This document shows positions 1 to 4,613 of a DNA stretch of 5,772 nucleotides, piece by piece. Below the pieces are notes generated by a model. That model saw nothing but the letters and a program-made list of their open reading frames with translations, did not search any database and was not told the origin of the DNA. This DNA is from an uncultured Bacilli bacterium (GTDB lineage: Bacteria > Bacillota_I > Bacilli_A > RF39 > UBA660): contig CASRZP010000077.1 in the NCBI GenBank assembly GCA_949440065.1, forward strand, positions 1 through 5,772, in the 5' to 3' direction. The number at the start of each line of letters is the position of its first letter. Within the stretch, counting starts at the first letter, position 1. The position numbers were made by a program, and so were the translations under genes.

Positions 1-686
1 TATTGATTATCAAAGGAAAATGAATAAAATTGATTATCTCCATTTTCCAACTTAGTTTTTGAAAAATCAATGCTTTCTTTAGCAATTCTAGGAGGTGTTC
101 CAGTTTTTAAACGTAGTAAAGTAAATCCTAATTTGTTTAGTGAATCACTTAAATAACGCGATGGCTTTTCTCCATGTGGACCATTAGATTGTTTAGTATC
201 TCCTACTAATATCATAGCTTTCAAATATGTTCCAGTAGTTAGAATTACTGCTTGTGCTTCAATTGTGGTACCATCTTCTAACTTTAAACCCGTAATTTTA
301 TTATCTTTTGTTAACAGTTCTCCTACCAAATTTTCTTGAATTTCTAAATTTTCTTGACTTTGTAACGTTTTTAACATTTCTTTTGGATACATTATCTTAT
401 CTGCTTGAGCTCTTAAAGCTTGCACAGCGGGACCTTTTTTGGTATTTAGCATTTTTAATTGTAAAAGACTTTTATCCGTGTTTTTACCCATTTCGCCACC
501 TAGAGCATCAATTTCACGAACAACAATTCCTTTTGCGGGACCTCCAATAGAAGGGTTACATGGCATATCCGCTATATTATTGATATTTCCTGTAATTAGC
601 AAGGTCTTTTGCCCCATTCTTGCACAAGATAAGGCTGCTTCACATCCTGCATGACCTCCGCCAACGACAATTATATTATATTTCAT
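1..686 (-). CDS. mnmG: tRNA uridine-5-carboxymethylaminomethyl modification enzyme MnmG (GidA), N-terminal part, cut by window edge
   Basis: This is the FAD-binding subunit of the MnmE-MnmG complex. In the cytoplasm the complex installs the (carboxymethyl)aminomethyl group on C5 of the wobble uridine in certain tRNAs, using methylene-tetrahydrofolate, FAD, NADH and GTP. Translation from the ATG at 684-686 gives 228 codons running off the left edge; the full protein is normally about 620-630 residues. The N-terminus shows the dinucleotide-binding glycine motif GGGHAG at residues 9-14. It is followed by the family signature MPCNPSIGGPAKG and REIDALGGEM, and further on by KTGTPPR and SIDFSK. These match Bacilli-type MnmG closely. 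A weak Shine-Dalgarno (AGGA at 697-700, minus strand) lies 10 nt before the start. Only 39 nt separate it from the mnmE stop, with no promoter or terminator visible, so the two partner genes are probably co-transcribed. The C-terminal MnmE- and tRNA-binding domain is outside the window. Confidence 0.97.
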   Translation of the reverse strand, partial: MKYNIIVVGGGHAGCEAALSCARMGQKTLLITGNINNIADMPCNPSIGGPAKGIVVREIDALGGEMGKNTDKSLLQLKMLNTKKGPAVQALRAQADKIMYPKEMLKTLQSQENLEIQENLVGELLTKDNKITGLKLEDGTTIEAQAVILTTGTYLKAMILVGDTKQSNGPHGEKPSRYLSDSLNKLGFTLLRLKTGTPPRIAKESIDFSKTKLENGDNQFYSFSFDNQ

Positions 687-725
687 CTTTTTCACGTCCT
701 ACTATTTTTATTCATCTTTAAAAAA

Positions 726-2084
726 TTATTTGCCTAAACAAAATTGGCTAAATAGTTTATCTAATAACTCATCTGTATAAACATCACCAGTAATTTCTCC
801 TAATGTATCCCATACTTTCTTGATTTCTAATTCAATAATATCTAATGGAATATCATCATCTAAGGCTTTTTCTACATCAGCTAAGATATTGGAAGCATTT
901 TTTGCTAGTGAAAGCTGACGTGCATTGGAAAAATAATTATAATCTTTTCCTATTATTTTGTCTACATTAAACATCGCTTTTATTTCATTTTTTAAACCAT
1001 CTAAACCATTGTTGTCTATTGTATTCACAAAAATATGATTTCTCTCCTTGATTTCTGATACATCTAAACATAAAGGCAAATCTGATTTATTAATGACAAT
1101 AATGGAATTTTTATCTTTGGATAACATTAATATTTCTTTATCTTCTTCTTCCAAATTCTTCGTTCCGTCCACAACACATAATATTAAATCAGCCTCATTG
1201 ATTAATGCTTTTGCTTTATTCACACCAATATTTTCAACAACATCATCAGTTTTTCTTATCCCTGCCGTATCTAAAATATTTAGTTGAATACCATCAATTT
1301 GCATTTGTCCTTCTACTACATCCCTTGTTGTTCCCGCTATATCTGTTACAATTGCTTTTTCTTCTTGTAAAAGTTTATTTAAAATACTACTTTTTCCTAC
1401 ATTAGGTTTTCCGATAATTAGAACATCTATTCCCTCTTTGATCATTTTTACATTTTTGGATTGTTGAATTAAATCTGTTAATTTCTTTCTTATCCTACAA
1501 ACTGATTCAACTGTTTGTTCCTTAGTTACTACTTCAATATCTTCATATTCTGGATAATCAATATTAACTTGAATAGCCACTAGTAAATTAGAAATTTCAT
1601 CTCTTAGTTCTCGAATAAAAGAAAATAATTCACCATTTAACTGTTGCATAGCACCCTTCAGTGCCAACTCGTTTTTTCCGTTAACAATATCCATAATTGC
1701 TTCAGCTTGTGTTAAATCAATTCTACCATTCAAAAATGCTCTTTTACTAAATTCACCAGGAGTTGCTAAACGAATACCTAAACTAAATACACATTCTAAT
1801 ACTTTTTGTGTTGCTGCTATTCCTCCATGACAATTAATTTCAATGACATCTTCACACGTAAATGTTTTTGGAGCTTTCATTACGCTCACCAATACTTCAT
1901 CAACATCATTACCATGAGAATCAATAATATGACCATAATGAATCGTATGAGAAGGAACTTTATTTAAATTTTTTCCCCGGAAAATGTTATTTACCTTTTC
2001 TATTGCCTCACATCCACTCACACGAATAATAGAAATAGCACCTACTCCCAATGCTGTAGATATTGCTACAATTGTATCATTCAT
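726..2084 (-). CDS. mnmE: tRNA modification GTPase MnmE (TrmE)
   Basis: This is the folate-binding, K+-activated GTPase partner of MnmG in wobble-uridine modification. The 452-residue length is typical and the gene is complete. Residues 1-118 are the folate-binding domain, with RVSG at 21-24 and the conserved INCHGG at 83-88. A helical domain follows and encloses the G domain. G motifs: G1 GKPNVGKS at 225-232, where N228 matches the K+-coordinating asparagine; G2 GTTRD at 251-255; G3 DTAG at 272-275; G4 NKSD at 332-335. The C-terminus is FCLGK, with the conserved cysteine at 449. The usual proline near residue 10 of the N-terminal motif is alanine here (STALGVGAI), a minor change. The ATG at 2082-2084 is supported by a perfect AAGGAG (2095-2100, minus strand) 10 nt upstream. 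A promoter candidate lies in the 82-nt gap to jag, so mnmE-mnmG may form its own transcription unit. Confidence 0.98.
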   Translation of the reverse strand: MNDTIVAISTALGVGAISIIRVSGCEAIEKVNNIFRGKNLNKVPSHTIHYGHIIDSHGNDVDEVLVSVMKAPKTFTCEDVIEINCHGGIAATQKVLECVFSLGIRLATPGEFSKRAFLNGRIDLTQAEAIMDIVNGKNELALKGAMQQLNGELFSFIRELRDEISNLLVAIQVNIDYPEYEDIEVVTKEQTVESVCRIRKKLTDLIQQSKNVKMIKEGIDVLIIGKPNVGKSSILNKLLQEEKAIVTDIAGTTRDVVEGQMQIDGIQLNILDTAGIRKTDDVVENIGVNKAKALINEADLILCVVDGTKNLEEEDKEILMLSKDKNSIIVINKSDLPLCLDVSEIKERNHIFVNTIDNNGLDGLKNEIKAMFNVDKIIGKDYNYFSNARQLSLAKNASNILADVEKALDDDIPLDIIELEIKKVWDTLGEITGDVYTDELLDKLFSQFCLGK

Positions 2085-2094
2085 CGATGAATCA

Positions 2095-2118
2095 CTCCTT
2101 TTTCACATGATTATACCA
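2095..2118 (-). promoter_or_regulatory. Probable extended -10 promoter and ribosome binding site of mnmE
   Basis: Read on the minus strand there is a perfect extended -10, TGGTATAAT: TG at 2118-2117 and TATAAT at 2115-2110. No good -35 is found at 17 nt (the bases there are ATTTCC), as is common for extended -10 promoters. The expected transcription start is near 2103, giving a leader of about 19 nt that contains AAGGAG at 2100-2095, well placed for the mnmE ATG. The motif is visible directly; promoter activity is inferred. Confidence 0.6.
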
Positions 2119-2120
2119 CT

Positions 2121-2144
2121 AAATTATTTCCCGGGAAATAATTT
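2121..2144. repeat. Perfect 24-nt palindrome over the mnmE -35 region, possible operator
   Basis: The half-site AAATTATTTCCC at 2121-2132 is followed with no spacer by its exact reverse complement at 2133-2144, with CCCGGG at the centre. Relative to the extended -10 at 2110-2115, the centre lies about 17 nt upstream, exactly where a -35 element would be. Two-fold symmetry at this place fits binding of a dimeric regulator. A Rho-independent terminator is less likely on the minus strand: as a hairpin it would have a mostly A-T stem, and only TTT follows before AGTGG. I do not recognise the regulator. Confidence 0.6.
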
Positions 2145-2155
2145 TTTACTAATTT

Positions 2156-2178
2156 AAAAAAGTTCATTATGAACTTTT
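2156..2178 (-). terminator. Weak terminator-like hairpin overlapping the jag stop codon
   Basis: On the minus strand AAAAGTTCA (2178-2170) pairs perfectly over 9 bp with TGAACTTTT (2166-2158). The three-base loop TAA (2169-2167) is the jag stop codon. The descending arm runs into a six-T tract (2161-2156). Only two of the nine pairs are G-C, so termination would be inefficient. It precedes the mnmE promoter candidate, which is consistent with a transcription-unit boundary between jag and mnmE. Confidence 0.4.
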
Positions 2179-2775
2179 ATACTTAATTACAATATAACGA
2201 TTAGGTTCTATCCCTTCACTTTGTGTGCATACATGAGGATAAGTATCTACTAAATGATGGATAAACTTTCTCTCATAAGAATTCATACTAGTTAATTTTA
2301 CATCAAATTTTGATTCTTGTACTTCTTTTACAACTTTTCTTACTAATTTTTCTAACTCTTTTTCTCTTTTCTTTTGATAACCATTGATGTCTACTTGTAC
2401 TAAGAAAAATTCTTTTAGTATTTTATACACATATTGATTTAGTAATACATTAAATGACTGCAAATTTTTTCCATGTTTTCCAATTAACAATGCGTCATTT
2501 GATGAGACAATATTTATTTGGATACTCTCATTATCATATCGAATACTAATCTCACTAGTAATATCCATCAAATTAAGTATCCTTTCCACGTATTCTAAAA
2601 TTTGCTCAGTTAATGCGGCCCTTTTTATTACTGTGTATTCAATTTTCTTTCCAAATAAGGATTTTTTTTCCTTAGGGTCTAAAAATAGTAAATTATCTTT
2701 TAAATCAGATAACTTATTTTCCGCTAATTTTTTTACTTCATCAATATCCTTGCCAACTATTGTATATTTATCCAT
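2167..2775 (-). CDS. jag: Jag/KhpB RNA-binding protein (Jag-N, KH and R3H domains)
   Basis: This is a cytoplasmic RNA-binding protein usually encoded next to yidC in Gram-positive bacteria. In streptococci the homologue KhpB pairs with KhpA and affects cell elongation and division; its RNA targets here cannot be read from sequence. The protein has 202 residues. Residues 1-48 are the Jag-N domain, ending in the typical KKSLFGKK stretch. A KH domain follows at about 70-135, with the GxxG loop IGKHGKNL (G99-K100-H101-G102). The C-terminal R3H domain carries MNSYERKFIHHLV, with R169 and H173 spaced as the R3H motif requires. The start overlaps the yidC stop by 8 nt (2768-2775). Its Shine-Dalgarno is poor (only GGA about 10 nt upstream), so translation is probably coupled to yidC. 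The linker between Jag-N and KH is short, as in many Bacillota. Confidence 0.95.
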   Translation of the reverse strand: MDKYTIVGKDIDEVKKLAENKLSDLKDNLLFLDPKEKKSLFGKKIEYTVIKRAALTEQILEYVERILNLMDITSEISIRYDNESIQINIVSSNDALLIGKHGKNLQSFNVLLNQYVYKILKEFFLVQVDINGYQKKREKELEKLVRKVVKEVQESKFDVKLTSMNSYERKFIHHLVDTYPHVCTQSEGIEPNRYIVIKYKSS

Positions 2776-3703
2776 GAATTAATTCCGTTCTTTTTCTTTT
2801 TACTAATAAATTTTGCACTACAGTAAATAAATTTGTTGTAATCCAATAAATGTCTAAAGCAGCTGGCATAAACAAGGACATCAATACAATCATTCCGCAC
2901 ATAATATATGGCATATACTTCATTGATGGATCAGCAGTGTTAGCTGTACTATTTAATTTAAATGAAAAATAAGTTGTTATAGTAATCAAAATCATTAAAA
3001 TAATATACATCCATCCATTTGCTTTAAAAAAACCTACCCATGGTGTCGTTCCTAATTGCAACAGTGCAAAATGTTCTTCAAATATAGCTGGTACACGGTT
3101 TACTGCTTCTAAAAATGCAATAAACAACGGTAATTGTAAAAAACCATATACACATCCAGAAAAAGGATTTATACTAAATTTTTTATATACCATCATCAAT
3201 TCTTGACTTTTTTTCATCAACGAATCTTGATCACTTTTACCTTCATACTTTTTTTCTATTCGATTAATCTCTGGCTGCGCATTTTTTAATAACTCTGATT
3301 GCATTGCTGTTTTTCTCGTTATTGGGTAAGCAATTAAACGAATAATTAAACTTACAATAATTAAGGATAAGCCATAACTCTTGACTAAATTTCCTAATGC
3401 TAGAATACAAAATGCTAATGGTTTTACAAAAATTGTAGTCCATAATCCATCGTATTTCCCTGAATTAATTTTAAATTCAGTACAATCTGGTAAATTTTCT
3501 AAATCCACACCATTAGTCTGATATGTTTCAATTGTTTGGGGATCTGTTGGCTTACATAAAATATTTTCTGTTAAACTTTGTCCTGTTTCTGGATTTTTAA
3601 CTGGTTTTTTATCTCCATCTTTTAATACTTGGGTACAACCAGTAGATAATAACATGCATATTAAAATTAAGAATACTTTCCACTTTTTAGTTGTCTTTAG
3701 CAT
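2768..3703 (-). CDS. yidC: Membrane protein insertase YidC/OxaA (SpoIIIJ-type lipoprotein)
   Basis: This is a membrane insertase that integrates proteins into the cytoplasmic membrane, alone or with SecYEG. It has 311 residues. A lipoprotein-type signal (K-rich start, hydrophobic 10-19, then LSTGC with C23) is followed by an outer segment at 24-87. The conserved core then starts: amphipathic GLWTTIF and a first membrane span near 108-128, containing the conserved groove arginine R122 (LIIRLIAYP). A charged cytoplasmic helical hairpin follows at about 131-178, then spans near 181-200, 231-249, 264-281 and 284-302, and a basic tail (VKRKRTE). The position three before the lipobox cysteine is Ser where Leu is usual. 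The outer segment is longer than in Bacillus SpoIIIJ as I recall it, and contains C50 and C74. The ATG lies inside the last 17 nt of rnpA and has a strong AAGGAG (3711-3716, minus strand) 7 nt upstream. No yidD lies between rnpA and yidC. Confidence 0.97.
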   Translation of the reverse strand: MLKTTKKWKVFLILICMLLSTGCTQVLKDGDKKPVKNPETGQSLTENILCKPTDPQTIETYQTNGVDLENLPDCTEFKINSGKYDGLWTTIFVKPLAFCILALGNLVKSYGLSLIIVSLIIRLIAYPITRKTAMQSELLKNAQPEINRIEKKYEGKSDQDSLMKKSQELMMVYKKFSINPFSGCVYGFLQLPLFIAFLEAVNRVPAIFEEHFALLQLGTTPWVGFFKANGWMYIILMILITITTYFSFKLNSTANTADPSMKYMPYIMCGMIVLMSLFMPAALDIYWITTNLFTVVQNLLVKRKRTELIHG

Positions 3704-4043
3704 CTCTTTGCTCCTTTTTGTTTATTACATTTAATAGACTAATTAAAGCATTTTCTCTTTTTGTGAAATTACACTCTAACAAGTCCTTTCTTACCATTAT
3801 AATATAATCTTTAGAAATATGATATAAATTTTTATCTTTATCTATAATATTTCTAATTTGTCTTTTAATTTTGTTTCTAGTTACAGCGTTTCCTAATTTT
3901 TTTCCAACTGATATTCCATAACGACTAAAATCTAATTGGTTATCCATAAAATATATAACATAATATCTATTTTTTTCATATTTTTTATGTTCAATTATTG
4001 TGTTAAAATCTCGATTGTTTTTTACTACATTCGTCTTTTTCAT
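3687..4043 (-). CDS. rnpA: Ribonuclease P protein component
   Basis: This is the small basic protein subunit of RNase P. It helps the catalytic RNA (rnpB, not in this window) bind and cleave the 5' leader of precursor tRNAs. From the chosen start the protein has 118 residues, normal for the family, and carries the RNR signature KKLGNAVTRNKIKRQIRN at residues 48-65. The start is set at the ATG at 4041-4043. An in-frame GTG at 4050-4052 would add three residues, but it lies inside the Shine-Dalgarno AAGGTGAT, which is correctly spaced for the ATG. The 3' end overlaps yidC by 17 nt. The gene follows rpmH after 46 nt that hold a terminator-like hairpin, and no separate promoter is evident. Expression probably comes from readthrough of the rpmH transcript. 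Confidence 0.97.
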   Translation of the reverse strand: MKKTNVVKNNRDFNTIIEHKKYEKNRYYVIYFMDNQLDFSRYGISVGKKLGNAVTRNKIKRQIRNIIDKDKNLYHISKDYIIMVRKDLLECNFTKRENALISLLNVINKKEQRDAKDN

Positions 4044-4061
4044 ATCAATCACCTTACAAAC

Positions 4062-4087
4062 AAAAAACCACTGTAACGATTCAGTGG
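4062..4087 (-). terminator. Intrinsic terminator or attenuator between rpmH and rnpA
   Basis: On the minus strand CCACTG (4087-4082) pairs with CAGTGG (4073-4068) across an 8-nt loop. Six T residues (4067-4062) follow directly. It starts 2 nt after the rpmH stop codon. The stem has four G-C pairs but is only 6 bp long, so partial termination is likely. That would give abundant rpmH mRNA and less rnpA-yidC-jag mRNA, fitting the different needs for a ribosomal protein and the RNase P subunit. Confidence 0.65.
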
Positions 4088-4089
4088 AA

Positions 4090-4212
4090 TTATTTCACTA
4101 ATTCTTTGCGACCTTTTTGACGACGTCTATTAATCACATTCGTTTTCATACGTGCAAAAAATCCATGTTTTTTCGCTCTCTTACGATTATTTGGTTGATA
4201 AGTTCTTTTCAT
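4090..4212 (-). CDS. rpmH: 50S ribosomal protein L34 (bL34), shorter than usual
   Basis: This is a small, very basic protein of the large ribosomal subunit, at the conserved place next to the origin. The ATG at 4210-4212 opens a 40-residue frame that starts [18 protein letters not shown] and ends [12 protein letters not shown]. Both ends are unmistakable L34. The family is usually 44 or more residues. The middle here reads [12 protein letters not shown], where typical proteins read about ARMSTKNGRKVLARRR, so about four residues around the conserved KNGR are missing in frame. The ribosome binding site is strong: GGAGG at 4220-4224 on the minus strand, 7 nt before the ATG. A consensus promoter lies just upstream and a hairpin just downstream. 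The reading frame is intact, so I regard it as functional. Confidence 0.96.
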   Translation of the reverse strand: MKRTYQPNNRKRAKKHGFFARMKTNVINRRRQKGRKELVK

Positions 4213-4234
4213 ATTTCCACCTCCAAATAGAAAT

Positions 4235-4271
4235 CTACCCCATTATACCCGATTACTAATAAAAAAGTCAA
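4235..4271 (-). promoter_or_regulatory. Sigma-A-type promoter of rpmH
   Basis: On the minus strand a -35 TTGACT (4271-4266) and a perfect -10 TATAAT (4247-4242) are separated by 18 nt. The predicted transcription start is near 4235, giving a leader of about 22 nt with the strong Shine-Dalgarno. It is the best promoter in the window and probably drives rpmH and, by readthrough, rnpA-yidC-jag. The nearest DnaA box (4289-4297) ends 18 nt upstream of the -35, so DnaA binding could affect it. Confidence 0.85.
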
Positions 4272-4288
4272 TCGTTTTCGATAAAAAG

Positions 4289-4515
4289 TTTTCCACAGGG
4301 TTTTCCACACCCTTTTCCACAATTATTTTTTTTCCACAGAGTTTTCCACAGGACAAAATAATTAATTAGTCTTATATTTTGGTAATTTTAAAAGTTTTCC
4401 ACAGGCTGTGGAAAAGAATTATCAACATGTGGAAACGAAAGATGTTGAAATCTGTGGAAAACTCATTTTTTTCATATATAGAAAGACTTTGAGCGGTGGA
4501 AAACCCTGTGGAAAA
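4289..4515. other. oriC: Chromosomal origin region (oriC part upstream of dnaA) with a DnaA-box array
   Basis: This 227-nt stretch holds exact TTTTCCACA 9-mers on the plus strand starting at 4289, 4301, 4313, 4330, 4342 and 4395. The same 9-mer occurs on the minus strand at 4407-4415, 4453-4461 and 4507-4515. Variants are TTATCAACA (4419-4427, plus), GTTTCCACA (4428-4436, minus) and TTTTCCACC (4495-4503, minus). These differ by one or a few bases from the DnaA box TTATCCACA. Array, position between rpmH and dnaA, and gene context identify the origin. Left boxes all point right and right boxes mostly point left. An AT-rich gap at 4351-4394 with no boxes is a candidate unwinding site. In Bacillus the unwinding site lies downstream of dnaA, and that side is not in this window. 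Confidence 0.88.
4395..4415. repeat. Inverted pair of DnaA boxes
   Basis: TTTTCCACAG (4395-4404) and its exact reverse complement CTGTGGAAAA (4406-4415) flank the single base G4405. Two head-to-head DnaA boxes thus form a near-perfect palindrome. It is the point where box orientation switches from plus to minus in the array, so it marks the symmetry centre of the origin cluster. Confidence 0.85.
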
Positions 4516-4613
4516 CTTTTTCAATTTTTTTTTCCTTTTTGCTCTTTCTTTTTAAAGAAAAGTAGGCTACAATAATAGTACTTTTTGATATTTTCGTGAA
4601 GGGAAGTGGTACT
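4516..4613 (+). promoter_or_regulatory. dnaA leader: pyrimidine tract, weak promoter candidate and ribosome binding site
   Basis: A nearly pure T/C tract runs from 4516 to 4553. It ends in a perfect inverted repeat, TTTCTTT (4545-4551) and AAAGAAA (4554-4560), around TT. A possible -10 TACAAT (4568-4573) has only a poor -35 (TTTCTT at 4545-4550, 17-nt spacing) lying in that repeat, so the promoter call is tentative. The nearest DnaA boxes (4495-4503 and 4507-4515) lie 30 to 50 nt upstream of the candidate -35, a place suited to DnaA autoregulation. Upstream of the ATG, AAGGGA (4599-4604) with 9-nt spacing is a plausible Shine-Dalgarno. Confidence 0.4.

Noticed and set aside
308..654. Two short plus-strand open frames (71 and 80 codons)
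   Set aside because: They lie antisense inside mnmG, whose family motifs are clear. No ribosome binding site or recognisable domain supports them.
1048..1405. Two plus-strand open frames of 66 and 79 codons
   Set aside because: They are antisense to the G domain of mnmE. Their composition mirrors the AT-rich coding strand opposite.
4044..4052. GTG at 4050-4052 as the rnpA start
   Set aside because: It lies within the Shine-Dalgarno sequence and has none of its own. The ATG at 4041-4043 is correctly spaced.
4289..4350. CRISPR-like or iteron-like array
   Set aside because: The repeat unit is only 9 nt with 3-nt spacers, matches the DnaA box, and sits between rpmH and dnaA. It is a chromosomal origin array.
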